Source: Adiantum capillus-veneris (lineage: Eukaryota > Streptophyta > Polypodiopsida > Polypodiales > Pteridaceae). Taken from it: 62,000 bases of DNA. Below are positions 33,850-45,429 of this stretch, in pieces. The stretch spans positions 128,588,074-128,650,073 of the forward strand of contig CM043962.1 of assembly GCA_014529385.2 (NCBI GenBank). Direction: 5' to 3'. The stretch's first letter is position 1, and the number at the start of each line of letters is the position of its first letter. The notes below the pieces were generated by a model. It worked only from the letters and a program-made list of their open reading frames with translations, was not told the DNA's origin and did no database searches. A program made the translations under genes and the position numbers.

Positions 33850-35000
33850 CTCTATGTTTTCCATTTATGGCTCTCTGCACTCTGCTTGGATTGAGTGCCC
33901 GAGTCCTTTGGGATTTCTTTGATGACAACACCAAAGCTCTCACTGATTACACACACTAACACTAGCGCCATTTTTTGCTCAATCACTTTAGCCTTCAGAT
34001 TGTCATTACATTGTGTTGCAAAGTGTGTGTACTTCCCATACAATAACAAATGAAATTCTTTTTGGTAACATCACTTCTTCCACTACTCTACCGGAAAAAT
34101 TTTGGTATCTGCGTCTCCCAGCCATATCATTAGTATTGAGTCCATTCTTTGCATTCACAGTGACTTTCTCTTCCTTAAAGTGGTGTATTCTAATCTTGCA
34201 ATTGTTCCATAAATGACCAAATCCTTGTAGTATGTGCATTGGGCACATTCACCAGTCTGATGTTGTTTGGATTTGCACCTTATGCACATTGTCTCTACTT
34301 TTCCAATTGATGATCTAGTCCTTGAGATCTTAGATATCTGTCTAGACAGTTCTTCAATTTTTTGAGTCCAAGCTCTTTGATCTAGATAGATCTTCAGAAT
34401 GGTTGTCCTTAGAAGAGATGGAGCTGGATGATGAGTCTTTTGAAGAAGATTCAATGGAGCTTGAGCCAGATTTACCTTTTTGGCCCTTGTCCTTCTTAGC
34501 TTGTTGGTTTAGTTTCACAAATCTACGAACTAAATCGTTTAATTTTCTCATTGCAGTTGGTATCTCCTGCTCTCGTACCTTTTTGCTCTTAAATCCACTT
34601 AAAAACCAAGCTCACATTCTCTTCTCAAATGGCGCCTCATTTAGCTGCCTAGTGAGCTCTTTGATATTTTCTACATAGCTTCTTGATGAAAGCTTACACT
34701 ACTAAATTTTGTTCAATTCGCAGAGGGTACCTTCATCCCCCTTGTTCTCACCATACTCCATTATGAAATCTTTCTTCAACTTGTTGAACGTTCTCAACCT
34801 ACATGATGGATTATGGTAGTATCATTTTCTAGCCACATCCTTCAGATGAAAATATTCCGCACAATCATCTTCATCAATGTCATTGAGGTCAACATATTGG
34901 TCAAAATCTTGGATATGAACATCGAGACCAACCCTTTTGCTGCCTGTAAATGTGGGAAAAGTTCTACCTCTAACTCTATACAAGAATCAAGAATCTCAAG
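33850..35000 (-). pseudogene. Ty3/gypsy gag with zinc knuckles, frameshifted
   Basis: Minus strand: DVHIQDFDQYVDLNDIDEDD, CAEYFHLKDVARK, a stop and YYHNPSCRLRTFNKLKKDF (retrotransposon gag core), LCELNKI, SYVENIKELTRQLNEAPFEK, AWFLSGFKSKKVREQEIP. A serine/lysine-rich region follows, then two cysteine clusters, CIRCKSKQHQTGEC and, in a shifted frame, FGHLWNNC. Order and content are gag of the same element as the protease at 32860-33290. Several stops and at least two frameshifts. Confidence 0.8.
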
Positions 35001-37960
35001 AAGTGGAGACTAAAATGAAATCAACAACTCCTATTTGTAGGTGTCGACATTGGTTTCGGCTACACTATAAAATTGTACAATATAGAACTGTTCTTTCGTG
35101 CCTCCAAGCAACATCTATTGCTGGCACTTTGGAAAGCCTCAAGTTGGAGTCTCGAAACAAGACCAATGCAAGACATCTCTCTAAAGTAAATAAGCGATTG
35201 TTCCAACCAACTACAAACTCCCCCAAGAGCACGTCGCTATGGTCGGTTCGCTCTCCCTCCCCACAAGAATCACGCACACGTTGCATGTGGCAGGCGTGGT
35301 TGCTATCGATGGCATTTGACAACACATGCTATCGTGGGGACCATTGGTGGTGCTTGTATGAGGGGGTTTCACATTTTGGGGGCGGGGGGTGGGGGGGGCG
35401 GCCCCAACTAGCCCTTACGCAAAGTGGATTGTAAGTATTTCCTATGCTATAAGGCAAGTTAGAGTGACATGACAAGAAGTTGGTAGAGAAGGGCTTGGGA
35501 GAGGCCAACAATAGACTTTTTTTAAAAAACACCTACTTTTTGCTATTTTGGGCAACAACCAAGAGGAAGAGGAGAAGAATTTTGTGCTCATTGTTGGCTA
35601 TTATACATCAATTTTTTGGGCGAGGAGGAAGAAGGGAAAAAGAAGTACTCAATGATGAGGAAGGAGGAGAAGCCAGATTTTCTCTCCTTAATTCTTCTGA
35701 GTCTACCTACCAGATCTCCACCAGAGAACAAACTTCTTGGATCTCAAGGTGAGAATTGTAGGACAAAAGTTAAGATCTAACTCAAACTCACGACGTGCCG
35801 GTTGCGAATTAGCTTGTCTGACCAACTTTCACGCATGTTCCACTGATATGATCAAATTGGGTGAAGTGGCCACGTCATCCATTAGTTACAATTAATGCTT
35901 GTAATTCTAGGGCATCTTTATCTTGGTAGTCACACTCTGTCATGTAATACACCTTTTGCATCATGCACTATGAGCTTCTCCTGCTTTAAGCTTGCCTTGC
36001 CTTGCTCCCATAATATTGAGGCCATGTGTGATGCAACTGGACAAATACACTTGTCAAACCAATGAGTCAAAAATCAGCTAGAGACTCTTTACAACTGTAG
36101 AGAACAAGTAGGTCACAACTTAGGACAGTATTGCACATTCGGCATTGAGAAAGAAGACAACTTGGTCTTTTGTGTGTGTTTTGTGGGGTGGGGGGGTATG
36201 ATGCCAACTGATCCCGCTACCAACCTGAAAAACCTAACAACAATTTATAGGCCAGGAATGTCATTTGAAGAGCTTACATGGTAGCCATCATATCCTATAC
36301 TCATGGTCGGCTTCAATGAAACAATAAACTTGACAATGGGTGAAACCACTACACATGATGAGCCTTCCAACCATTGTCCTAATAATCCTTAAAAAAATAC
36401 TCATTCACATGTAAGTGAATGCTTGTAAGCCAATGTAAACCAATGAAACAAGGGCTTAGAACATATGCATCTTTCAAATGATCACAGTGACAAACGCGAT
36501 CGATGTTTTTAGTCGAGTTACCTGTGTTCTTTTCCATGTCATGTTGATGATTCCTTGTAATCAAGGTATTGGCCATGCTACAAGACTTAGTATGCGATGT
36601 GTCAAAAGGCCTTTGAAAATCCTATTGACTTGTTTCAATAACGTAACGAAATATTGTTAATTGCTACGGCACTTTCTGCCTAGTGAAACATAATCCTCAC
36701 TAGGTTTAGTGTTTTCTAGGATTCTTTAATTAATGTTAAGAGGGAACTTCAGAGGTCCAGATTTCTTTGAAACAATCTTTTTAGAGGAGCACATAGAGAA
36801 GCTATACAATCCTTTTTCAAATCCTCGCCTCAAAGAGAAAGGAGAACTGAAAGAAGCCCTACAATAGGATATTGCGTTATGTAACACACATTCTCGAGTG
36901 TGTAGTGTACCTGTTAATTCTCCAATATACTAGTTTCCAATCACCCATGCAACAAAACTGACAGCAAAGGTGCACAAAGACAACTATGATGCATTTGTGC
37001 ACACTTGCTTAGACACACTAACATTTCTACACCCGACATTTTAGGAGCCTGTGGGAACAAGCAAGACCAGATTTTGGGAGTGCCAATATTTCAGTTACGT
37101 AAAAAATGTCTTCATGATCTCTTTTCCAATTTAGAAATAATCAGGGCATTCTTGCTTCATTCAGCTAAAGATGCACTGGATGAGTCGATGAAGGAAACAC
37201 ATTGATGGAGTAGTGAATGGTCACTTGAGGGACCATTCCTTGGAATGCAAGCAACCAAGTTGGTGACCTTCGGAGGCTGGAAGCCAACCTTGGGAGCCTG
37301 ATTCCAGGCAATAGTCACCAAGGGACCATTGCCGTCCTGGGGGAGGAGGACCAAGTTACACACATAGATACAGGTGACAGACAGAGCAGGCAGGCTTTGC
37401 TTGCATGACAATTGCAGTAGAAATTCCGAGTGCTGAGGTGACATCTGCTGGTTGCAATTCCATGTGCTGAGGTGGCGTCTCCTGGCTGGCTGGCCATGTA
37501 AATTTTCCCGGCTGCAGGTGTGGATTCAATCCATCATCTGTCAGCTTGAATTCCGCTGCAGAAGGGCGACATGACGGACGGCTCAGAGCACCACCCTCCA
37601 ACCCCTGACCTTGTAAGGAAAGGAAGACAGTCGTGTTGGTGACCACTGCAAACTTGCTGATGATTTAAGCTCTCCTTTTCTCTTACACCATGTCACTACA
37701 AAACATAGTGTATGGGATCTTTCTAATCACTTGTAAAATCCAGAAACTTGCTCTAAGTGAAAAGTGGCACAATAACAAGAAACCGGCAGCCGAAGGGTCA
37801 TATACACCACTAAAGTTAAACCAAATACACAACGGCAAACACTCCACTCACTCCAAGCAAATGTTGCAGCTTGTCACTCCAAGAAATAGTTCACAAGTGG
37901 CGTGTGGTGGTACCTCTCTCAAAAGGCAAAGCAAAATCATTGCATCATAAAATACCCCTC
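35001..37960. other. No gene recognised
   Basis: Should contain the 5' leader and perhaps the LTR of the minus-strand gypsy element, but I find no TGGTATCAGAGC-type primer site or paired LTR. A G-rich tract lies at 35377-35400. Near 37425-37490 a 45-bp-scale repeat (GTGCTGAGGTGRCRTCT) occurs twice. No supported ORF. Confidence 0.4.
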
Positions 37961-37974
37961 CCTGCTGCCAGTTT

Positions 37975-38131
37975 TCACAACCCTGGCAAGCATTCATCTG
38001 TAAAATAATATTTATATGCTTGTCCATCGTCCTGTCTCACAAACTTCCTATCGATTCCCACAGCCATGCCCTGATGCAAACACACTACCTCAAAAAGCTC
38101 TCCCTTTTCATGCGTAAACATGCCATTAAAT
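37975..38131 (-). CDS. Probable terminal exon of an unrecognised host gene
   Basis: Minus strand. A strong 3' splice site, TTGCTCTTTTTTTTCCAG, ends at 38132. The following reading of 51 residues (FNGMFTHEKGELFEVVCLHQ through YYFTDECLPGL) runs to a stop at 37977-37975. It has balanced composition, no low complexity and one cysteine near each half (CLHQG, DECLPG). I do not recognise the family. Upstream exons would lie to the right, between 38.2 and 39 kb, but I cannot place them with confidence. It could be a retained pseudogene fragment. Confidence 0.35.
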
Positions 38132-38149
38132 CTGGAAAAAAAAGAGCAA

Positions 38150-39140
38150 GCCGTCAACTAACCACAAAATCTGCAGAAAACGAGAGTGACCCATCTTCCT
38201 AATCTACCTTCCAAACAGTGATTACAATGTCTTCCCATGTGACATACTCGGTCTAATCCGAAATAATGATTACTATTAAACATTTCCAACTTGCCAAACG
38301 AGAGCAGAACTTGTCTTTTTAAACCCAAATGAAACTGGATCATGCACAAGTCTTCATGCTTCCAAGAATATTATATTTGTGTAATTTGCTTGATGCAGAA
38401 GTATGACTGGAAAACTCATATTTACACATCCTTTTCACATAAAAACCTTGGAACTTATAATAGCACAGAAACACCATCAACATATACTATGATATGGCTG
38501 GCGTTGGTTGAGTTGATGCATTATTAATGAATCAGGATCTCTCTTCACACCCGAGCACATTATGGCTAGCAAAAAATCGAACACATGACAATAAAGTATA
38601 TTCAAAAACAACACCAAACATCAGCCAAAATCTGATGTAAGCACACTCAAAAACAACAAGGGATTGTGCACAGCTGCTCACAAAGACTCCGACTGAGGGA
38701 TACTTTCATCTTTCATAGCATTCCATAAAGCAACCCAATAAGCTATACGAACACAAAGATATAAACAGTGATGCGTACGGCAGATGCTGACGTGGCAAAT
38801 CAGCACACAGGTGCTTTTTCTAAACTGTTAAGGTTGTTAGCCGATAGGCAATCTACAAATGACAGATGATCGATGAATAAATTTTAAAACCCCCCCGACG
38901 TCCCACATGCTCTGCATATATAAGGCTCAGAGGTGAAGGTAGGGCCAAACAACCCAACACCCTACAATAAAATATTGGGGCGCCCTATAAATAAGAGGGC
39001 CAAACTGGGTGCCGGACATAAGACGGGCGGCCTGCCCAAAAGTGATCAGCCGGACAAAGAAGAGTATTGTTATGGGCTGTCCAATTAAGTTAAAGAGGTA
39101 CTGTCTTAAGCAGAGGGCTTCCAGATATAGAGGATGATAG
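38150..39140. other. No gene placed; possible promoter or intron region
   Basis: A-rich plus strand, few long frames. A TATA-like CATATATAAGGCTC at about 38914-38927 lies upstream of the plus-strand gag reading at 39144 and could belong to its LTR or leader. Confidence 0.35.
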
Positions 39141-39143
39141 CAC

Positions 39144-39600
39144 ATGCTCAAGACGGGTATGTCCAAGGATCAGACTCAGGACATCAAGAAGAAGATCTTT
39201 CTCAAGAAGTGTAGGCAGCCAACAAAGTCTGTAGAGGAGAAGCTTGAGTGTTTCAGCAACAAAGTGTTTCTCTTATGGTGGGGTGGGCACAAATCTGCAC
39301 AATTTCCAAACAAGGAGGAAGACAACTCAGAAACTTCTAAAGATGCTGAAGAGACCAAGGGAAAGAAACCAAAGACGAGTGTTGGGCTTGTTTCTGAAAT
39401 TCTTAGGATTCAGCAAGAGAATGGGTCTTCAGAGCTTTGAAAAGGTCTGAGGCCAAGAGACTCTTACCTTATTTGAAAGTGGAGCCAAGGCTAATTTCCT
39501 TTCACTAGAGGTTGTTGCAACATGCCTTGGAGTGAATCCTAACGAGATGGGACCACATATATTTTGGCTTTGGCAATGCCTGGCATGAGGTGGCAATGAC
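39144..39600 (+). pseudogene. Ty3/gypsy gag end and protease start, degenerate
   Basis: Plus strand: SVEEKLECFSNKVF...GGHKSAQFPNKEED is a ruined CCHC zinc knuckle (GHKSAQ-C-P form). Next comes a charged linker KKPKTSVGLVSEIL, and after a frameshift ETLTLFESGAKANFLSLEVV, which matches the TLFDTGA-ANFIS active site of chromovirus protease with Asp changed to Glu. A short broken fragment. Confidence 0.6.
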
Positions 39601-40627
39601 TGCTTTGATAGGGAAACTGCGTTTTCTTAACTAAGGGTATGTTGGACAGGAGAACTTTCACAACATGCCGCGGAGGGTCAGTTCCCATTGCATCTGCTTC
39701 TTAAGTTTCCAATTTGAGAGTAATACATCTTTCTGCTTAGATGCACTCTAACTTGTCTGAACTAGACGCAAAAAGGTTCAATTTTTTAAATTTCAGTTCT
39801 CCTTGTTTCTCCAAGAGTCTACCGGGACGACCCCTAAGGATCACATTGTGAAGGATTGAAGTAGAAAGAGACTGGAAGATAAGGTTGAAAGAGAGAGACT
39901 GGATCTGCCTAAAGTTCCAATGCATTAGACTTCACTCACTCACAAATGAGCTGCCTCCGCCTTTTCTTAAATGCTTGGAGGTTCAATCTAGTCCACTCTT
40001 TTCTAAGGGTGATGTGGATTTAATCTATCCACCCACTCACTAGGAGTGACTTCCCACAGTGCATGCACACATACTCTCGTACTTCTCAAAACCCCCCTCA
40101 ATGCCTACATGGCACAAGGTGAAATGGGAGGCATTGCATTGTACAAGGGTTTCTAAGTGTGTGGATTAAGCTAAAATAGCTATTCATTAGCAGTTACAAT
40201 GTTGGCTTCTTCCTTGTTATTATTGGTGCACTCACTGCTGAAGTGCCCAACATTTTCTAAACTGCTTTTTAGATGGATCTTTCTTGAAGCATGTGGCTTC
40301 TTTATGACCCTTCTTTAAAAAATTGAAATTTAACTTGGCAATTGAGACGAGAGCTTGATCCGTGGTTTGCTAGGTGATGGCGAGGCTATGGAGGGTGAAG
40401 GCGGAGGAGAGCCATGGGGGGAGAGAGGGTGTGAGAGGAGCAGGCAACGAGAGAGAGAGAGAGAGGTAGTCAACGAGCAACAAAACAACACGCTATTATT
40501 ATTGAAAAAACCTTACATATATATAGAAAATGGAGTAACTAGGATATCCACCCCTTTACCATGCAAAAAATTCCAGACTAAAAGGGTGGTCCTCATCAGT
40601 CTGTGACAGGGCAACTTCCCACACAGG

Positions 40628-40929
40628 TTGGACATGATCTACCACCCTCAGATGCTTGTCGAGCAAAAGGGGGAGTATTACAAGCAAGGAGAAACAGGAC
40701 ATATCTTGCCCAATTGTGGAGACACAGGACATATCTTGCTCAAGTGTCCTATGAAAGAGGAGAGAATAAAGACAAAGCGGAAGGAAAAACCAAGGCAGAA
40801 CTTGTTCTAGATTTCATGGGGATGCCTGAGAATCGCACTAATCCCAACACTTTGCTTTGCAAGACACTGGAGATTGCTTGTCCTAGGGTTAAGAAGGCTT
40901 TGGAGAAGGACAAAAACTTTCTTCAATAG
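40628..40929 (+). pseudogene. Zinc-knuckle gag-like fragment
   Basis: Plus strand: GETGHILPNCGDTGHILLKC looks like a tandemly duplicated CCHC knuckle that has lost its first cysteines. A lysine-rich segment follows, and in an overlapping frame a 45-residue reading (LVLDFMGMPENRTNPNTLLC onward) ends at 40929. Retroelement gag origin is likely, and the exact lineage is unclear. Confidence 0.4.
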
Positions 40930-40990
40930 ACACTGACTCTATGTACCCATGCAAAAGCCTCCATAAATCCAGCACTTCTACAAAGACATC

Positions 40991-41064
40991 TGTATAACAA
41001 GCTTGGACATTCTAGGCGAGAAATCAATAGCAACACACAAACAGAAACTTCAAAATCACTGAAC

Positions 41065-41122
<58 letters not shown>

Positions 41123-41320
41123 CACGGCGGAGTTCCGTGCTCAGAAGCATTGGTCCGAAAGATTGGCGCCCCTTTTGGTATTTCTTTATTTATTGATCAC
41201 AACAAGGTACAACTCCCGAGGGTCCTCTGCTCTCAGACTCTACGTCCAGATGCTCTACAGAGTGAGGCCCCAGGGGCTCTTTTATTCTTACAAGGGATGC
41301 CCCAAAAGCCACAAAAACGA
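40991..41320 (-). repeat. Partial LTR of the GGCGCC family (3' LTR of the 41-47.7 kb minus element)
   Basis: Starts TGTATAACAAGCTTGGACAT (plus coordinates), collinear with the LTR at 47150-47669 including CAATAGCAACACACRAACAG and TTGGCGCCCCTTTTGGTATT. A TA microsatellite (about 41068-41099) and a GA microsatellite (to 41121) have expanded inside it. It is deleted from about 41320 onward, where it joins 3' untranslated sequence shared with 54960-55140 and 60340-60480. Confidence 0.7.
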
Positions 41321-41652
41321 CGGTCACTGAACATTCAAATCAAATCACATAAAGTCCATCGAGATTCGGACCATGATCTATCGGCAACGTGTTTAGCAAT
41401 CACATCTAGATCTATCCCAGATCTCATTGATGTTTGGATTGACTAATTCGTATTGCTATCATGTCCATCTCATCTGGAATCATAAGACCGAAATGCTGTA
41501 GTCATTTCGTCTAAATGCTGTAGTCATTTCGTCTTTCAAACATGCACTCAAACACTACTCACATGACAGAGCACACGTAAATCAGATTCATTTCAAGAAT
41601 TCCCATGTCGAAATACTTCTTTCATAAAGTCATCCACCAAAATACTATTCAT

Positions 41653-42617
41653 GTAAGGTGCAACGGAAGTGAATGTTGATATTGCTCAAGATGAGTGCTC
41701 TGAATTGTGCTCAAGGGTTCCTTTTACTTACAAAAGAGAGAGCCTTCCATCCTTAAGAGAGAGAAGAATACGACACCAGATGGTTCTCAAACCCTCCTCC
41801 AAGGGCCCTCCCTCTCTCTATGGCGAGAGAGGTCTATGCTATAGATAGCACAAATCTGGTACAATGGTCTAGATGCAATGGACTTGCCGACGATATCGAC
41901 GACAATGATGACGACGACGAGGATGGGCTGGAGACTGAAAACGCTAGGGCTGAGATGCTGAATTCTGGATAATGCTGACTTTTTGCTAAATGCTGACATT
42001 GTGTAGGCGATGATGGAGATGACGACGACTCGACGACGATTCGCTGAAAACGCAGATGCTGAAATTTGAAAACAGCGGGCTGAAACTGCAAACGCTTGCT
42101 GACTCGACGGTATGGCAAGAATCTGCTACGGGTAAGTGAGATCTGCGAGGCTAGGGACTAGATCTGCAAGGCTAAGTGTTGGAATATGGAAACGCTAATG
42201 GTCTTGGCTGATCTAACGCCGGAAACTGCAAAACGCTAGGCTTGATCTGAAAACTAAAAACGCCAGGCTGATCTGCTGTTGAAAACGCTAGAGGAACTGT
42301 TCAGAAACACTGGAGGAACTGGGCTCCAAAACGCTAGTTGCTACTGTTGGCTGGAAACGCTAGGTTGTCTTCTGCCAGTCTTGCTGAGGAGAGAACGCTG
42401 CAAGTTGCTGGAACTTCTTATGTCTCTTCTGCTAAAAATGAGCGCCCCCTGTCTTCTTATATAGTTGTAGCAAGCTGGGTCCTGCGGTCTTCCCAACAGC
42501 CCACGACCCTGGAAATTATGCAATTTTAAATAAATAAAAATGTTGTACCATTTTTGGGTCAGAGCTGACTATGCTCTGTCCCAAAACTGGCCGGGATTTG
42601 GTCCTTTTGCTTGGATG
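41653..42617. repeat. Large direct repeat, copy 1
   Basis: About 965 bp, collinear with 43526-44476. Begins TAAGGTGCAACGGAAGTGAA. It holds many spaced short motifs (GAAAACGCTAG, GGCTGATCTG) and, on the minus strand, a TATATAAG box (about 42459-42466) about 50 bases before the motif-rich part. Possibly an LTR in minus orientation. A third, partial relative lies at 58030-58780. Confidence 0.8.
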
Positions 42618-42857
42618 AGGTTCTTAAGTTCTTGAGGTTCTTGAATTCTTTAGCTTGCAATCGGTGTTTGAGAAGGCTTTTCTCTTACCCGAGTTAGACT
42701 CTTCCCCTGCGGGCGCACCCCTTGGCAGCCTTGCGCTCACACCAAAGTTGCTTTTTCCCACCTCACGTCGAGTGGCCGGCCGCTAAGTGCACGGTCCGCT
42801 CTCTATGAGTGAAAAGAGGAACAAGGGGAGGCTGGACAAGCCCTTCTTTCTTGGGTT

Positions 42858-43525
42858 ACCTGTCACTCTTCAAAAACATGATTAGGAATTGACACGCCCA
42901 AGTGGACTTGGGTTACGTGCAACCACAACAAGCAAAAAATTTCTTGTGGTTCTTTCCTTGAGTGATACAGAACACTGTCAAAGCTCTGAAAATGAAAGGT
43001 GCCCCCGGATACACACACACACAGCCCCTGCTGACTAGCAGCAGCAGCCAAAAAACGCACCGCAATTTCCGCCGAAAAACGTAATGACAGGATGATGTGG
43101 CAAGCAATACAGACCTCCGCAATTTGCGCTGGTTTGCTGACATGGCATTCCTTACAGATTTCCGAAAATTACGCTGGCTGATTTTAGTAGCTTTTGAACC
43201 ACAATTGCTTTTGAGATTATAAAGCTTTTGAGTTGAGATTTTGAGGCTCTGCTTTTGGCATCCCTTGTAACCTTTATAAGTGGCCTTAGGGGCTCACTTT
43301 TCAGAGCATCTGAACACAGAGTCTGACCCGCGGGCTCATTGTACTTTGCTCAAAGATTAATATAAAAATAAATACTGAAAGGGGCGCCGGTCTTTGGGGC
43401 CAATACCTCTTGGCACAGAACTACGCCAGGCCGTGTCGAACTTATTGTGAATTGTGAATAAGTTTAGAGTGAGTCTCTGTTGTGTCGCCGTAGAATCTTT
43501 ACTTAGGGTGTCGAAGTCTATTACA
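42858..43525 (+). repeat. Plus-oriented LTR of the GGCGCC family, no attached internal region
   Basis: Starts around TGTCACTC. Contains TTTATAAG (about 43273), AATAAA signals (about 43371) and GAAAGGGGCGCCGGTCTTTG, and ends GTGTCGAAGTCTATTACA. This is the reverse complement of the LTR ends at 54100 and 56866. No primer site follows, so it is a solo or 3' LTR. It lies exactly between the two large direct repeats. Confidence 0.7.
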
Positions 43526-44476
43526 TAAGGTGCAACGGAAGTGAATGTTGATATTGCTCAAGATGAGTGCTCCGAATTGTGCTCAAGGCTTCCTTTTTAC
43601 TTACAGAAGGGAGAGCCTTCCGTCCTTGAGAGAGAGAAGAATACGACACCAGACGATTCTCAACCCCTTCTACAAGGGTCTCCCCTCTCTATGGCGAGAG
43701 AGGTCTATGCTATAGATTGCACAAATCTGGTACAATGGTCTAGATGCAATGGACTTGCCGACGATGTGGACAACAATGATGACAACGATGAGGATGGGCT
43801 GGAAACTGTAAACGCTAGGGCTGAAATGCTGAATTCTGGATAATGCTTACTTTCTACTAAATACTGACACTGTGTCAGCGAGGATGGCGATGAGAACGAC
43901 TCGATGACGATGCGCTGAAAACGCAGATGCTGAAATCTGAAACAACAGGCTGAAACTGCAACGGTGGCTGACTTGACGGTACGACGAGGATCTGCTACGG
44001 TAAGTGAGATCTGCGAGGCTAGGGGCTAGATCTGCAAGGCTAAGTGCTGGAATCTAGAAACGCTAATAGTCTTGGCTGATCTAACGCTGGAAATTGCAAA
44101 ACGCTAGGCTTGATCTGGAAACTGAAAACACCAGGCTGATCTGTTGTTGAAAATGCTTGAGGAATTGTTGCAAAAACGCTGGAGAAACTGGGCTCCAAGA
44201 CGCTAGCTGTTGCTGTTGGCTTGAAACGCTAGGTTGTCTTTTGCCGATCTTGCTGAGGAGAGAACACTGCAAGTTGCTGGAACTTCTTCTGTCTTTGCTG
44301 CTAAAAATAGGCGCCTCCTGTCTGCTTATATAGCTGCAGCAAGCTGGGTCGAGCAGTCTTCCCAACAGCCTGCGACCCTAGAAATTATGCAATTTAAATA
44401 AATGAAAATGCCAAATTGCCTGTAAAATGCTCTGTCCCAAAACTGGCAAAGATTTGGTCCTTTTGCTTGGATGATG
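43526..44476. repeat. Large direct repeat, copy 2
   Basis: Collinear with 41653-42617 at roughly 90 percent identity by eye, with small indels. Identity ends at TTTTGCTTGGATGA in both. Beyond it, copy 2 continues into sequence shared with 58510-58780. Confidence 0.8.
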
Positions 44477-44829
44477 CATATGCTGGGTGGTATTGGGTGT
44501 GCAATCAAAGGATATGCAACTACTCTAGGTGCCTAGACATGCACGGTCTGCTCACAAACTCACAAAGGTGCCAGAACACTTCCTAGGCTGACCTGAACCC
44601 TAGACCTGAGATAGCTTGTCCAATGCACATAGGGTTAGATGTGCACGCACATATCAGCCCATCAGTATCCCTGAAATCCAAAGGAAAATCAATGACTTTA
44701 TTCCATCTGGGTAACCTGTGACAAAGGAGCGGAGTGACTCCCCTCTTGTGCAGTCTTGTCTGCACCAGATTCAACCCTACTGATCTCCGTGATCTCTTGG
44801 AATAGTCAAAGCTACACCGAAAGCCTCAA

Positions 44830-45405
44830 GGTAAAGTTCCAATATCCGAGGAGTATCTGCTAGGTCCTCCTCCTCCATCCACTTCGCATCCAATGTCGGA
44901 GAGTTCTTGACTAAGTAAGAACTGCCATTCACTTTACCTTTCACTTTCCTTTCCTGTTGAGCCAGATCTGTTGCAGGACGAGAATCTCCTCGCTCTCTTC
45001 CACTTCAGGTTGCTCCTCAGGCTCCCTGTTGATTGGTACCTCACCCTTGAAAGGTTTTAATAGACTCACATGAAAAGCATTGTGAATCTTCCAAGTATCT
45101 CGCAACTTCAGTATGAAGGATACATCATTTACCTTCTCTTGAATCTGGAAAGGGCCATAGTACCGCATACTTAGCTTTAAAAAAAGCCGTTGCTTTCCTT
45201 TTCGTTTCCTTAGGCGTGCCTTCTCAAACCGTAAGAGCACCCAATCATCTTCCTTCAGCTACAAGTCGCGTCGAGGCTTGTCCGCTGCCTTCTTATACCT
45301 TGCTTGAGACTTCTCAAGAGCCTTGTGCACCTTGGCCAAAGCAGTATCCAGATCTAGATCATACTAATCTACTTCAAAAATCTTATCCTGAGTTTGGGGA
45401 ATTCT
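44830..45405 (-). pseudogene. Chromovirus integrase C-terminus with chromodomain
   Basis: Minus strand: DTALAKVHKALEKSQARYKK, DWVLLRFEKARLRKRKG, LSMRYYGPFQIQEKVNDVSF, IHNAFHVSLLKPFKG (GPF/Y module), then, after a frameshift, a chromodomain-like SPTLDAKWMEEEDL and RILELYLEAFG. Chromodomains of this class are thought to steer integration to modified histones. It joins directly to gag-derived sequence at about 45430. Confidence 0.82.
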
Positions 45406-45429
45406 CTGATCTACTAGCTGATTCCCTTT

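Noticed and set aside
31640-35000. Endogenous pararetrovirus (caulimovirid) remnant
   Set aside because: Order gag-protease-RT with a gypsy-type gag core and no movement-protein motif; Ty3/gypsy is sufficient.
44530-45240. Independent host chromodomain gene
   Set aside because: The chromodomain is contiguous with integrase GPF/Y sequence and repeated at 49.5 and 60.8 kb in retroelements.
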